A stretch of DNA of 64,000 nt from Phytohabitans rumicis (GTDB lineage: Bacteria; Actinomycetota; Actinomycetes; Mycobacteriales; Micromonosporaceae): the NCBI RefSeq assembly GCF_011764445.1, contig NZ_BLPG01000001.1, positions 7,457,001 to 7,521,000 of the forward strand. The letters run 5' to 3'. Position 1 is the first letter of the stretch; each line of letters opens with the position of its first letter. Below the pieces are notes generated by a model. The model was not told where the DNA came from. It did not search any database and saw only the letters and a program-made list of their open reading frames with translations. Shown one piece after another: positions 9,180-18,819 of the stretch. A program made the translations under genes and the position numbers.

Positions 9180-9821
9180 ATGTCGGAGATGTCACAGCCG
9201 CCCACGCGTGGGCGGCCAGCCAAACGGGACGCGGTCATCCAGGCGGCGCGCGCGGTCTTCGGCCGCGACGGGTACGCCCGCACCACCACCGACGCGATCG
9301 CACGGGAGGCCGGCGTCTCCACGCGCACCCTCTACAAGCACTTCCCCAGCAAGGAGGAGCTTTTCTCCACCGTGCTGGCGCTGAGCGCCACCCGGGTCGC
9401 GGACGCGTTCACGTCCTATGTGGAGGATGGCCTGCGCGGCGTCACCGACCCCGACGAACAGCTCCTCGCGATCGGACACGCCCTCGTCGCGCACGGCCTC
9501 GACTTCCCCGACCACTTCGCGCTGGTCCAGCAGATCAACGCCGAGCGCCGGCACTTCCCGCCCGCGATGCTGGACGCCTGGCGGCAGGCCGGCCCGCTAC
9601 GGGTACGCGCCGAGGTGATCCGGCGCCTCGGCGCACTCGTCGAGCGGGGCGTGCTGCGGTCGGGAGACCCGGAACGGATGGCGCTGCAGTTCGCCGCGCT
9701 GACCACGTTCGAGAGCACCACAGCCATCCGCGAGGGCCGCACCCCCACCCCGGACGAGATCACCACGATGGTCGCCGAGGGCGTCCGCACCTTCCTGTAC
9801 GGCTACCACCCCACCTCATAG
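9180..9821 (+). CDS. TetR/AcrR family transcriptional regulator
   Basis: 213 residues. The N-terminal helix-turn-helix has TTDAIAREAGVSTRTLYKHF followed by SKEELF, and the C-terminal part resembles TetR_C domains of AcrR type. The gene starts 74 bp from the divergently oriented FMN-reductase/MFS operon, the classical arrangement for a repressor of an efflux operon. The ribosome site GGGGAG precedes the ATG closely. Confidence 0.93.
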   Translation: MSEMSQPPTRGRPAKRDAVIQAARAVFGRDGYARTTTDAIAREAGVSTRTLYKHFPSKEELFSTVLALSATRVADAFTSYVEDGLRGVTDPDEQLLAIGHALVAHGLDFPDHFALVQQINAERRHFPPAMLDAWRQAGPLRVRAEVIRRLGALVERGVLRSGDPERMALQFAALTTFESTTAIREGRTPTPDEITTMVAEGVRTFLYGYHPTS

Positions 9822-9866
9822 AGGAGCTGATGCGAGGCCGAGGGTGCGCGGCGGATAGGCTGCGGC

Positions 9867-10571
9867 ATGATCATCAACGAGGCGCCCGAACCGATCAAGG
9901 GGGTCATCTTTGACTTCCATGGCACGCTGGTTGAGGGCGGCGACGCCGGTCGTTGGATCGAGGCCGCTCTTCGCCGTCTGGCCGAGGAAGCAGACGCCGA
10001 GCCGGACCTGAGCGCCGATCAGATCGCGGGCCTGCGTGAGCATCTTGACCAGATCTGGCAGCACGCCCACACGATCGACCCCAGAAGCGAGCGCGATCTC
10101 AGCCGGGAGCGCCATTGGGACGTCTTCAACAGGACGGTCGCGCTGTATCCCGGCATCAAACCCGATCTGATCGCCGCACTGTACGCAGTGATGCCGGATC
10201 AGTGGGTGCCCTTCGTCGACACCCTCCCTGTCCTTCGAGAACTTAAGTCGCGTGGCGTCAGGCTCGTGGTGCTGTCCAATATCGGGCTGGACATTCGTCC
10301 GCTCCTCGATCGAGTTGGGGTGAGTGGCCTACTGGACGGTGTGGTGCTGTCCTTCGAGGTCGGTCTGGTGAAGCCCGACCCGGCGATCTATGCCCGCGCG
10401 CTGGAACTGCTTGACGTTCCGGGCAGCCAAACCTTGATGGTCGGCGACAGCCCCAGGGACGACGTCGGCGGAGTTGCTCTCAAGATTAGAACGTTGATCC
10501 TGCCTCGGACCGAAGGCCCGGTTCACGGCCTGGGAATGGTTCTGCAGATGGTCGGGAACGGCAGGCTATGA
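9867..10571 (+). CDS. HAD family hydrolase
   Basis: 234 residues. Motif I is FDFHGTL with Asp16 as nucleophile and His18 in place of the usual second Asp. Motif II is VVLSNIG, motif III lies around VKPDP, and motif IV is GDSPRDDVGG. The cap domain (residues about 25-110) is helical, so this is a subclass-I HAD. The Asp-to-His change is seen in some actinobacterial members and may alter the acid/base step. It converges with the anti-sigma gene, overlapping by six bases. Confidence 0.88.
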   Translation: MIINEAPEPIKGVIFDFHGTLVEGGDAGRWIEAALRRLAEEADAEPDLSADQIAGLREHLDQIWQHAHTIDPRSERDLSRERHWDVFNRTVALYPGIKPDLIAALYAVMPDQWVPFVDTLPVLRELKSRGVRLVVLSNIGLDIRPLLDRVGVSGLLDGVVLSFEVGLVKPDPAIYARALELLDVPGSQTLMVGDSPRDDVGGVALKIRTLILPRTEGPVHGLGMVLQMVGNGRL

Positions 10572-11753
10572 CCCGGTCCAGTTGCCGCCGGGCAGTACGA
10601 GGTTGTTGCCGTCGATTTTGTCTGCCGGCAGATCGGCCGCGATCTGGCAGGTTCCGTCGGGAACAGTGCATCTGTACATGTTTGCCTGTTGCGGCGGCGC
10701 GTAGGCGAAGACCTGGAGCGTGGTGTTGTCGAGCCAGGCGCCGGGGAACGCTATTGCCGTATTTGGAAGTTTGAGGGGGATCAGGTCACCGGTGCTGGTG
10801 TCCCGGACCTGCCCGGTGAACGCGCGCACGTCGTCCTGCTGCGGGGGTCCGTTGAACTCGTAGAGCAGGTAGCTCGCCCAAGCACCGGTCGGCGACAGTT
10901 GGATCTGGTCGTCGGCCTCCGTGTTCGTGGCGAGGGCGAACTCGCGAGCATCGGTGATTGACCGGCCGACGCGGAAGGACGTCAGGTTGCCGCCAAGTCG
11001 GTGATCCTGGCTGAAGGCCAGCACGCCGTTGCGGACGCTCCAGATTTCGAGGGTGCGGGTCTGGTCGGCGTTGGCCAACGGCCGTTGGTCGCCGGTGTCG
11101 AGGTTAAGCGCGAAGACGCTTTCCGTGGTCACGTTGCGCCAGTAGGCCGTGTGGTCGTCGATGGCGAAGAACACGGCGCTGTCCGGCGGTGTGGCCCCCT
11201 CGGTTCCGTAGCTGCGGGTCTTGCCGGTCGCCTGGTCGTGGACCTGTAGGACCAGTCGGGAGGAGTCCTCCTGACCCAGCCAGCCGGCCAGGGTGCCGCG
11301 GGGGTCGGAGAACAGGCGCAGTTGGTCGGTGCCTTGGGAGTGGGGGGCGACGGTGTGGCCGATCCGGGTGACGCCTTGGCCGGTGACGGAGTAGACGTTG
11401 TCGGCGTCGTCGAGCGTGACGAACCCGAGCGTGGTGCGCACGTAGGCGCGGACGCGGTGGCCCACCTCGATGCTCTGTTCCCCGTCGTGGATCGTCGAGC
11501 CGAGCGCCCAGGACACGGGAGCGGTCGGCCCCGGGTCGGTGGCCACGTCCGGTCGTTGCCCGCCGCCTGCAGCGAACAGGGCGGTGGCGGTGCTCACGAC
11601 CAGAGCCACAGCCGTCACGGTGGCCAGCATGGTCACCGCCCGGCGGCGGCGGATCCGCCGGCCGCCGGTACGGGCGATGGCCTGCAGGTCGGGTGCTTGG
11701 AAGGCGACCGACGCCGCCTGGTCTTCCAGCATGTCCTTCAGGGAGTTGGTCAT
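10566..11753 (-). CDS. Membrane-anchored partner of SigE-family sigma factor (putative anti-sigma)
   Basis: About 395 residues. A cytoplasmic N-terminus (MTNSLKDMLEDQA) and an Arg-rich stretch (GGRRIRRRR) are followed by one membrane helix (VTMLATVTAVALVVSTATALF) and a large extracytoplasmic domain with beta-propeller-like strands (WRNVTTESVFALNLDTG). The ATG overlaps the stop of the sigma gene as ATGA, so the two are translationally coupled. Its role as an anti-sigma factor is inferred from position and topology; no zinc-binding HxxxCxxC motif is visible. Confidence 0.75.
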   Translation of the reverse strand: MTNSLKDMLEDQAASVAFQAPDLQAIARTGGRRIRRRRAVTMLATVTAVALVVSTATALFAAGGGQRPDVATDPGPTAPVSWALGSTIHDGEQSIEVGHRVRAYVRTTLGFVTLDDADNVYSVTGQGVTRIGHTVAPHSQGTDQLRLFSDPRGTLAGWLGQEDSSRLVLQVHDQATGKTRSYGTEGATPPDSAVFFAIDDHTAYWRNVTTESVFALNLDTGDQRPLANADQTRTLEIWSVRNGVLAFSQDHRLGGNLTSFRVGRSITDAREFALATNTEADDQIQLSPTGAWASYLLYEFNGPPQQDDVRAFTGQVRDTSTGDLIPLKLPNTAIAFPGAWLDNTTLQVFAYAPPQQANMYRCTVPDGTCQIAADLPADKIDGNNLVLPGGNWTGS

Positions 11754-12268
11754 GGGATCGTCACCTCGGATGGCAGCACGTCGTCGCCGACGAGCGTGCG
11801 GAGCTTGGCAAGGCCGGCGGAGACCTGGCTTTTCACGGTGCCGACGGCGCAACCCATCGCCTCGGCGGTCTGCGCCTCGGTCAGGTCCTCGTAGAAACGC
11901 AGCACGATCGCGACGCGTTGGCGGGCGGGCAGGCGCTGCAGGCACTGCCATAGCCAGGTCCGGTCGGCCACGCCGTCGGCGTGGCCCGGCGCCGGCGTGT
12001 CCGGCGGCCGGTCCGACGCCCGCTCAGCCGACCACCGCTTACGCCGGAACCAGCCGATCGCGGTGGTCGTGATGGCCTTGCGCGTGTACGTCTCCGCGGC
12101 CCCGAACTCACGCAGCCGCGGCCAGGCGATGTAGGTCTTGACCAGGGCCTCCTGCACCAGGTCCTGGGCCAAGCCCACATCACCAACCATCAGGTACGCG
12201 GCGCGGTGCAGCGCCGTCGTACGAGCCGAGACGAACTCGGCGAACGTGGCCCAGTCACGTGACCCCAC
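11750..12268 (-). CDS. SigE family (ECF) RNA polymerase sigma factor
   Basis: 172 residues. Sigma region 2 is visible as AAYLMVGDVGLAQDLVQEAL and region 4 as LPARQRVAIVLRFYEDLTEA, with the helix-turn-helix CAVGTVKSQVSAGLAKLR. The GTG start at 12268 has AAGGAG at a six-base spacing; the open frame extends further up but with non-family sequence. It is the first gene of an operon with the membrane partner. The upstream region carries degenerate repeat elements rather than an obvious autoregulated promoter. Confidence 0.9.
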   Translation of the reverse strand: MGSRDWATFAEFVSARTTALHRAAYLMVGDVGLAQDLVQEALVKTYIAWPRLREFGAAETYTRKAITTTAIGWFRRKRWSAERASDRPPDTPAPGHADGVADRTWLWQCLQRLPARQRVAIVLRFYEDLTEAQTAEAMGCAVGTVKSQVSAGLAKLRTLVGDDVLPSEVTIP

Positions 12269-12376
12269 CGGTCTCTCCTTGGCGCGGGCGGGTGCCCGCT
12301 CACCCTCCCGGACGCACCCAGGCCAACAAAAGGTTCGCCGGCCTGCACCGGAGAGCAAGAGGTCAACGAGCACATC

Positions 12377-12427
12377 AGGTTCAGAATCAGGATCGAGTTC
12401 TGGGCTACCGCGGCGCTCGTCGCAGTC
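12377..12427 (+). repeat. Degenerate relic of the 92-bp hairpin repeat
   Basis: CAGGTTCA, then GGATCGAGTTCTGGGCTACCG, resembles the core of the repeat at 6952-6980, with a six-base insertion and an imperfect stem (GGGCTACCGCG with CGTCGCAGTCC). It lies upstream of the sigma gene at 12268. Identity is much lower than between copies 1 and 2. Confidence 0.45.
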
Positions 12428-12594
12428 CAGACCGTCGCTCCCGCGGCCTCACCCTGCGCGGTCGACGACCTCACAGCCCGTGACGCCTTCAAGGGCAGGC
12501 TGGTTTCTGGGCCGTATACCTCACAGTCATAAAAATGCCTCTCAGGTATGGGGCCTAAAACTAGTCTCCCGGGCGGCGCTCGGCCGTTGTCCTT

Positions 12595-12710
12595 GGGTCT
12601 TGTGCCGCGGGGCTGGCAGCGCTGGTCGGGGGTTTCGGCGAGCGCTTGCGAGCCGCCGACCTGCGCGGTGCCCGCGGGAGCGTGCGGTCCGCAGGTGAGG
12701 CGGGCCGGGG
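12595..12710 (+). repeat. 119-bp structured dispersed repeat, copy A (divergent)
   Basis: From about 12612 to 12710 it aligns with 21273-21373 and with the reverse strand of 41418-41519. It keeps the first hairpin (GGTCGG at 12625-12630 with CCGACC at 12656-12661, inner stem nested) and the second (GGTCCGC at 12686-12692 with GCGGGCC at 12700-12706). Changes are tolerated by G-U pairing, which suggests selection on structure. The left 17 bases are weakly conserved. Confidence 0.75.
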
Positions 12711-12811
12711 CATATCTGCCCGGACAAACCTATTCCGGTCGGGCGTAACCCCTGGCCTGGGTACCGCCGCTACTCTTCCCGGACAGCCTCGGCGTCGGTG
12801 AACATGGCCGC

Positions 12812-12970
12812 ATGAGATTGATCTGGTTCCGAACCGTTGTGAATGTCCTGGCGGTGGTCGCTGCCGCAGTGACGGCGATGACTTTCCTGGTGGCGACTCC
12901 AGCGGCCGCCGGCGACGATTGCTCGATGGGCCAAGATGGCCGCCCGCGGGTGCTCTGCCATGGCAGATGA
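12812..12970 (+). CDS. Small secreted peptide (52 aa, two cysteines)
   Basis: ATG 12812 opens a 52-codon frame. It has a textbook signal peptide: Arg near the N-terminus, the hydrophobic core NVLAVVAAAVTAMTFLVA, and a likely cleavage after TPAAA. That leaves about 18 residues, GDDCSMGQDGRPRVLCHGR, with two Cys that could form a disulfide loop. A weak GGTGA lies upstream. It is convergent with the FGE gene, ten bases away. No family recognised. It could be a regulatory or antimicrobial peptide, or a spurious frame; the signal peptide is the main support. Confidence 0.5.
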   Translation: MRLIWFRTVVNVLAVVAAAVTAMTFLVATPAAAGDDCSMGQDGRPRVLCHGR

Positions 12971-12980
12971 CCGTGCCCGG

Positions 12981-13907
12981 TCACGTGGGCCGGGTTATGC
13001 AGCGGAATCCGAGATGGCAGGTAGAGGTGTCGATCGGCTGGGGTAGGCGGGCGGCGGGGCGGTAGCGACGGCAGTAGTTCGGGGCGCACAGGAACGATCC
13101 GCCCTTCATCACTCGTCGTGGTATCCGGGCGGTCAGCGGCTGCGTCGGGTCGACGGACAGTGCCTCGGTGCCGCCGGTCGGGTTGGTGCGCGGGGAGGGG
13201 CCGCAGCAGGTGGCCGCCGGGGCTGGCTTGTGGGCTGACCACCAGTCGGCGGTCCATTCCCACACGTTGCCGATCATGTCGTAGAGGCCGTAGCCGTTGG
13301 GGGCGAAGGTGCCCACCGGCGAGGTCCAGGCATACCCGTCGGTCGCCTCGTTGGTGGTGGGGAACTCGCCTTGCCAGACGTTGGCCATGTGCCGCCCGTC
13401 CGGGGTCAGCTCGTCGTCGCCCCAGGCGTACTCGGCGCCGTCGAGGCCGCCACGGGCGGCGTACTCCCACTGCGCCTCGGTGGGCAGCGCTTTGCCCGCC
13501 CAGGCCGCGTAGGCGGCGGCGTCCGCCCACGCCAGGTGCACGACGGGGTGGTCGCCGAGCCCGTCGATCGAGCTGTCCGGTCCGCGCGGATGGCGCCAGT
13601 CCGCGCCGGGCACGGAGGACCACCACCGGTACGCGTCGGTCAGCGGCACCCGCCGCCCGGGCGGGGTGAACACAGCCGACGCAGGTACCAGCAGCGTCGG
13701 ATCCGCGTCGGGGTACTCGTCGGCCTCCGGCATGCGCTCGGCGAGCGTCACGTGGCCGGTGGCGGCGACGAACGCCGCGAAATCGTCGTTGGTGACCGGG
13801 TGCGGGTCGATGAAGAATCCCTCCACCGCGACCCGGTGCGGCGGCGCCTCCTCCGGGTAGTGCCGGTCCGAGCCCATCATGAACTCGCCGGCCGGGATCC
13901 AGACCAC
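12981..13907 (-). CDS. Formylglycine-generating enzyme (sulfatase-activating)
   Basis: About 308 residues of the FGE-sulfatase (SUMF1) fold, beginning VWIPAGEFMMGSD. The hallmark C-terminal block GGSFLCAPNYCRRYR carries both active-site cysteines with CxxxxC spacing, followed by RPAAR and GFRC. YGLYDMIGNVWEW is the other family signature. It converts the Cys of the CxPxR motif in sulfatases to formylglycine. It follows the sulfatase gene after only 12 bases and in the same reading frame, so the two are almost certainly cotranscribed and the neighbour is its substrate. The start is GTG 13907. Confidence 0.95.
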   Translation of the reverse strand: MVWIPAGEFMMGSDRHYPEEAPPHRVAVEGFFIDPHPVTNDDFAAFVAATGHVTLAERMPEADEYPDADPTLLVPASAVFTPPGRRVPLTDAYRWWSSVPGADWRHPRGPDSSIDGLGDHPVVHLAWADAAAYAAWAGKALPTEAQWEYAARGGLDGAEYAWGDDELTPDGRHMANVWQGEFPTTNEATDGYAWTSPVGTFAPNGYGLYDMIGNVWEWTADWWSAHKPAPAATCCGPSPRTNPTGGTEALSVDPTQPLTARIPRRVMKGGSFLCAPNYCRRYRPAARLPQPIDTSTCHLGFRCITRPT

Positions 13908-13919
13908 CTCCGCGTGGTC

Positions 13920-16285
13920 CTATTCCCGCACCAGCAATGCCTGGGCCTCGCGCTCCAGGTCGGCGTACGGCTCGCCACTCACGTCGACGGCGACGCGCCT
14001 GATCGTGCCCCCGGTGAACCGGTGGTCGTGGTCGCCCGCGTAGTCGCTGGTCACCGCCTCGCCGCTGTCGCGGCCAACGCATAGGCCCTCGCCCGCGATC
14101 GAGTACGTCCCGGGTTGGGTCTTGATGCGGGCCGCGCCGACCTTCCGGTCGCCGTGGTACAGCGTCAGGATCCCGGTGGACACCCCGGGCGGGTTCTCGC
14201 CGTCCTTGTCGAAGGAGGCCGCAAGGAGGAGGTTCTCACCGACCGGCAGGTCTTCGGTACCGTCGACCTTCTGCTCCATCATGCCGACGAAGTTGTTCAC
14301 GTAGTGCAGCCGGTTGTCCTTCACGTAGAGGGCGTGTCCGCCGAACCGGGAGCCGTGGGCGAACAGCACACCCTGCGCGCCGGGAGCGGGGATGTCCACC
14401 ACCGCCCCGATCGTGTACGAGCGGTTGCGTACGTTGACCGCCTGCGCCTCGGGTACCTCGGCGCTGTCCGGGAAGTAGACGTACCGGTCGCGGTGGGGCG
14501 CGAGCTGCGGCCTCGGCGTTAGGAAGATCTCAAGCGGTGAACGGTCGTCGAGCGGGAACGCCCCGTTGTCGCCGGCCTCGGCGAACCACAGGTTCACCAG
14601 CTCGCGGAGCTTGTCCGGATGCTCGGCGGCCAGGTCGTGCACCTCGGCCCGGTCGACGTCGGTGTGGTACAGCTCCCAGGTGTCGTCGTTGAAGTTGCTC
14701 CAGCCGCTGATCGTGGGGTGGGTGGTAACCGCCTTCCATCCGTCGTGCCAGATCCCGCGGGAGCCGAGCATGGAGTAGAACTGCGTCCTGCGGGCCGAAG
14801 GCGCCGACGGGTCGCCGACGCTGTAACGCATGCTCACGCCGTCGAAGCGGCTCTGGACGTGCCCCTTGATCCTTTCCGGCGGCTCGACGCCGAGCGTGTC
14901 CAGGATCGTCGGTACGATGTCGACCGCGTGGTGGTACTGGTGGCGGATCTCGCCCTTGCCGGTCGTGCCGGCCTTGGCCGAAGGCCAGGAGATGATGCAC
15001 GGGTCGGCGGTGCCGCCGTTGAATTCGTACCGCTTCCACATCTTGAACGGCGTATTGAACGCCATCGCCCAGCCGTTGGGGTAGTGGTTGTACGTCTTCG
15101 GACTGCCCAGCTCATCCAGCATCGCCAGGTTGGTGGCCATGTCGTCGGGGATACCGTTCATGAACAGGCTCTCGTTGACCGAGCCGTTCGGTCCGCCCTC
15201 GCCGCTGGCCCCGTTGTCCGACACCAGGATGATCATGGTGTTGTCGCGCAGCCCGGACTCCTCCAGATAGTCCAGCAGCCGGCCGATGTGGTGGTCGGCG
15301 TGAGCGAGGAAGCCCGCGTACACCTCGGCCATCCGCGCGAACAACCGCTTCTCGTCGCCGGTCAACGAGTCCCACGGCTTGGTGAAGTCCAGCGGCGGGA
15401 ACGGCTGGCCCGCGGGGCCCGTGCGGGTCTGCGGCGTGCCGATCGGGTTGGCTGGCGGGAGCTCGGTGTCGGCCGGGACAATCCCCATCTGCTTCTGTCT
15501 GGCCAGCGTCTGTTCCCGCATCGCCTCGTACCCCATGTCGAACCGCCCGGCGAACTTGGCGATCCACTCCTTCGGGGCGTGGTGCGGCGCGTGGGCGGCC
15601 CCGGGGCGTAGTACAGGAAGAACGGCTTGTCCGGCGCGACGGTCTTCGCGTCCTTGATGAACTCCAGCGCCTTGTCGGTGAGGTCGCTGGTGAGGTGGTA
15701 ACCCTCCTCAGGCGACTTCGGCTGGTCCACCGGATGGTTGTCGTAGACCAGGTCCGGATACCACTGGTTGGTCTCGGCGCCCAGGAATCCGTACCACCGC
15801 TCGAAACCCCGCCCGGACGGCCAGTTCCGCCGAGTCGAGGCCACGTTCATCTCCACGGTCGGGCACAGGTGCCACTTGCCCACCATGTAGGTGTTCCAGC
15901 CCCGCTCGCCGAGGATCTCGGAGATCATGCCGTTCTCGGGCGGGATCGTCCCGCTCGCATTCGGGAACCCGACCGCGGCCTCGGTGATGCAGGCCATCGA
16001 GTTTCGCGTGTGGTTGCGCCCGGTCAGAAGGCACGACCGGGTCGGTGAGCACAGCGCCGTCGTATGCCACTGCGTGTAACGGATGCCATCGGCCGCGATC
16101 CGGTCGATGTTCGGCGTCTCGATCGGTCCGCCGTAGCCGGACATTGCCGAGAACCCCACGTCATCGAGCACGATGTAGACCACGCTCGGCGCCCCGTCCG
16201 GCGCCTTCGGCGGCTCGAACGGCGTCCAATCGGGCGCCGAGTCCCGAATGTCGACGTTGATCGTCCCCTTGAACGGCTGGTTCAT
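13920..16285 (-). CDS. Arylsulfatase (sulfatase family; frameshifted as written)
   Basis: The first part from ATG 16285 carries the metal site VYIVLDDVGF, the formylglycine motif LCSPTRSCLLTGR (Cys-type) and the conserved MVGKWHL. The frame breaks at the CCCC run 15599-15602. One added base gives YYAPGAAHAPHHAPKEW and continues through the second metal site (ILVSDNGASGEGG) to 13920. The corrected protein is about 788 residues, normal for large actinobacterial arylsulfatases. No signal peptide is seen, so it acts in the cytoplasm. The FGE gene follows directly. Confidence 0.9.
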
Positions 16286-16407
16286 CTCACCGCTCCCTCC
16301 CGGCATGGCCCGTCAGCTTCACGGTATGCCCGGTACAGGAGCTTCATACGTTTTCTGCGAAAAGAGCGGGTAGGTTCCCCGGTATCGGATCCGCAGGTAG
16401 GTGAGGC

Positions 16408-17133
16408 ATGTCTGAGTCAGCCCAGCAGGAGGGGCGTTCGCGGCGCCGGGCCGCCTACCTCACCGCCGGCCTTGGCCTCCTCCACGCGGTCCTGGTCCTG
16501 TCTTCTTTGGGGATCCTGCGCCGAGCGCCGGGGATCAACGCCTCCGACGCAGAACTCATCGCATTCTATGGCGGAGGCGAGCGGCAGTCGGTGCTGGTGG
16601 CCGGACTGTACCTCATGCCATTCGCCGCTATCTCCTTCGTCTGGTTTATCGTCGCCCTGCGAACGTGGGTCGCCTCATACGGCCGGCCGGAGCATTCACT
16701 GTTCTCGAACGTCCAACTGATCGCGGGAATCATCTTCGTCGCGCTCTTCCTCATCGGCGGGGCTGCCTTCTCCATCGACGCCGCGGGAATTCAACTCGCG
16801 AACGCCACACCCGACCCATCATCAATGCGCCTGTTCCCGCAGCTCGGCCAGGTGACCGTCGTCGTGCTCGCCATGCGCATGGCCGCGATATTCGTGCTAA
16901 CCACCTCGTCGATCGGCCGGCACACCCACGTCCTGCCGACCTGGTTCAACTGGCTCGGATATCCAGTCGGGCTATTCCTGTTGCTCGCCGCCAGCCTCAA
17001 CACACTGCTCGTGACCGTCTTCCCAGTTTGGGTGACTGTTCTATCCATCGTGCTCATCGTCCGAGCCCGGCGCATTCCCCGGCAAGCGACACTCCCGCCG
17101 GGAACGGTCTGGCCACTGCCCAATGGCGGTTGA
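16408..17133 (+). CDS. Six-helix membrane protein, unknown function
   Basis: 241 residues with an Arg-rich start (SRRRAA) and about six hydrophobic helices, for example YLTAGLGLLHAVLVLSSLGIL, NVQLIAGIIFVALFLIGGAAF and VGLFLLLAASLNTLLVTVF. A ribosome site AGGTGAGG precedes the ATG. It is divergent from the sulfatase-FGE operon, 122 bp away, and may share its promoter region. I do not recognise a named family with confidence. Confidence 0.75.
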   Translation: MSESAQQEGRSRRRAAYLTAGLGLLHAVLVLSSLGILRRAPGINASDAELIAFYGGGERQSVLVAGLYLMPFAAISFVWFIVALRTWVASYGRPEHSLFSNVQLIAGIIFVALFLIGGAAFSIDAAGIQLANATPDPSSMRLFPQLGQVTVVVLAMRMAAIFVLTTSSIGRHTHVLPTWFNWLGYPVGLFLLLAASLNTLLVTVFPVWVTVLSIVLIVRARRIPRQATLPPGTVWPLPNGG

Positions 17134-17178
17134 TTACCGGCAAAACTGCTGCTACATGTATGCCTGTCGTTCTCCGGT

Positions 17179-18804
17179 TCACATCAGGTGGTGTTCGAAG
17201 GCGAACGCTGCGGCGGCCGTGCGGGTCGTGACGTCGATCTTGTTGAAGATATTGCTGAGGTGCCGGCCGACGGTTTTCTCGCTGAGCACCAGCTGCTTGG
17301 CGATCTCCGGGTTGGTCTTCCCGGCCGCTACCAGTCGCAGGACCTCGACCTCGCGTTCGGTGAGGCCGCGGGGCAGGGTGGGGCGGATGAGTGCGGCTAC
17401 CTCTTGTTCGGCGGGCTTCGCGCCGAGGTCTGCCAGGGCGTGGCGGGCGGCGGTGAGTTCGGTGAGTGCGGACTGGTGGTCGCCGAGGGCATCGAGGGCT
17501 CGTCCGAGCAGGACGCGGCAGCGCGCCGTGTCGTACCGTGCGCCTAGTCGTTCCCAGACCGCTCGTTCGCGTCGAAGCAGGGGCAGTGCCGCCGCCGGGT
17601 CCTCGGCGGCGAGCGCCGCGGCCGCGCAGGCGTGGTCGGCGCGGGCCTGCACCGGCGGGCAGCCGAAAGCCGCGGCGATCGACCGGAGCTCGTCGGCCAA
17701 CCGCGCCGCCTCGTCGCGGTGGCCGGCGAGGAGCAGGATCTCGACCGCGGCCGGCAGCAGCCGGGACCGGTGCACCGGGTCCCTGGCCTCGCTGAGCATC
17801 CGTCGTACCGCGGCGACAGCCGCCGCGATGTGGCCCTGGGCGAGCCATAGCAACGCCAGCCCTGGCTGCGGTTCGTGGCCGAAGGCGGATGCCTGCTCGT
17901 ACGCCGCCCCGGCCGCGTCGAGGTCTCCGCGCAGGCGCAGCACGTCGCCGCGTTCGGTCATCGCCAGCCCGGCGGCGTCCATCGTGTCAGCCTGCCGGTA
18001 GCGCCGCACGGCGAGGTCGAACTCGGTGAGGGCCTCGTCGAAGGCGCCCTGGGCGCGCATGATCTGTCCGCGGTGTACCGCGCACTGGCCGGTGTACGCG
18101 ACCAAGCCTGACTGATCGTCGCACCAGGCCGTCAACGCGGAGGTCCATCGAGCCGCGCGGTCGAAGTCGGCGATCTCCTGGCACCCTTCGATCATGGTGC
18201 AGTAGACGTTGCCGGCGAAGACGGTGGAGACCTCGCCGGCAGCGACGCCGACCATGGCCTCGTCCAGTAGCGCCAGACCTTCCGGTACGCGTCCGCGGTA
18301 GAGCAAGACCCGGCCCTGGCTGGCCAACCCCACGGCGACCAGATCGGGGTCCGTGAAGCGGCGGCCGTAGTCGGCCACCTGTTCGGCCAGCTCCAGCGCG
18401 GTGCCGAAGTCGCCGGTGAAGATGTGCCGGAACATGACGTGGATGAGCACGTAGCCACGCTCGACGACATCACCGGGGACGTCGGCCAACAGGCGCTCCG
18501 CGCGGCCGACCCACCCGCCGCCGATCGCCGCCTCGCCGCTTGTCAGCAGCACCAGGGCCAGCCAGAACGCCACCCGCACCGCCTCGGGCACGGCGCCGCT
18601 GTCGATGTGCAGCTGGTAGGCGCGCTGTAAAGCCTGGACGCAGTCGTTGCGGCGGCCCACGAGGTACGCGGCCATGGCCAGCCGGGTGAAGTCGTCGGCG
18701 CTGAGCGAATCGCCGCTGGCCTGGGACAGGCCGCCATAAGCGGCCAGCCACTCCCGGCGGTCGTAGGCCGCCCTGGCCTGCAGGAGATCATCGACCACAC
18801 CCAT
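17179..18804 (-). CDS. LuxR family regulator with N-terminal TPR-like domain
   Basis: About 541 residues. Most of the protein is alpha-helical tetratricopeptide-like repeats (for example [19 protein letters not shown] and [18 protein letters not shown]). The last 65 residues form a LuxR/GerE helix-turn-helix ([20 protein letters not shown], then [17 protein letters not shown]). There is no ATPase domain, so it is not a full LAL. The ATG at 18804 has GGAGG five bases upstream. It follows the flavin monooxygenase gene by 15 bp in the same operon. Confidence 0.9.
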   Translation of the reverse strand: MGVVDDLLQARAAYDRREWLAAYGGLSQASGDSLSADDFTRLAMAAYLVGRRNDCVQALQRAYQLHIDSGAVPEAVRVAFWLALVLLTSGEAAIGGGWVGRAERLLADVPGDVVERGYVLIHVMFRHIFTGDFGTALELAEQVADYGRRFTDPDLVAVGLASQGRVLLYRGRVPEGLALLDEAMVGVAAGEVSTVFAGNVYCTMIEGCQEIADFDRAARWTSALTAWCDDQSGLVAYTGQCAVHRGQIMRAQGAFDEALTEFDLAVRRYRQADTMDAAGLAMTERGDVLRLRGDLDAAGAAYEQASAFGHEPQPGLALLWLAQGHIAAAVAAVRRMLSEARDPVHRSRLLPAAVEILLLAGHRDEAARLADELRSIAAAFGCPPVQARADHACAAAALAAEDPAAALPLLRRERAVWERLGARYDTARCRVLLGRALDALGDHQSALTELTAARHALADLGAKPAEQEVAALIRPTLPRGLTEREVEVLRLVAAGKTNPEIAKQLVLSEKTVGRHLSNIFNKIDVTTRTAAAAFAFEHHLM

Positions 18805-18819
18805 CGCCGCCTCCATGGA

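Noticed and set aside
12812-12970. The small secreted peptide considered as a RiPP precursor
   Set aside because: It has a Sec-type signal peptide and no modifying enzyme nearby, so it fits a conventional secreted peptide better.
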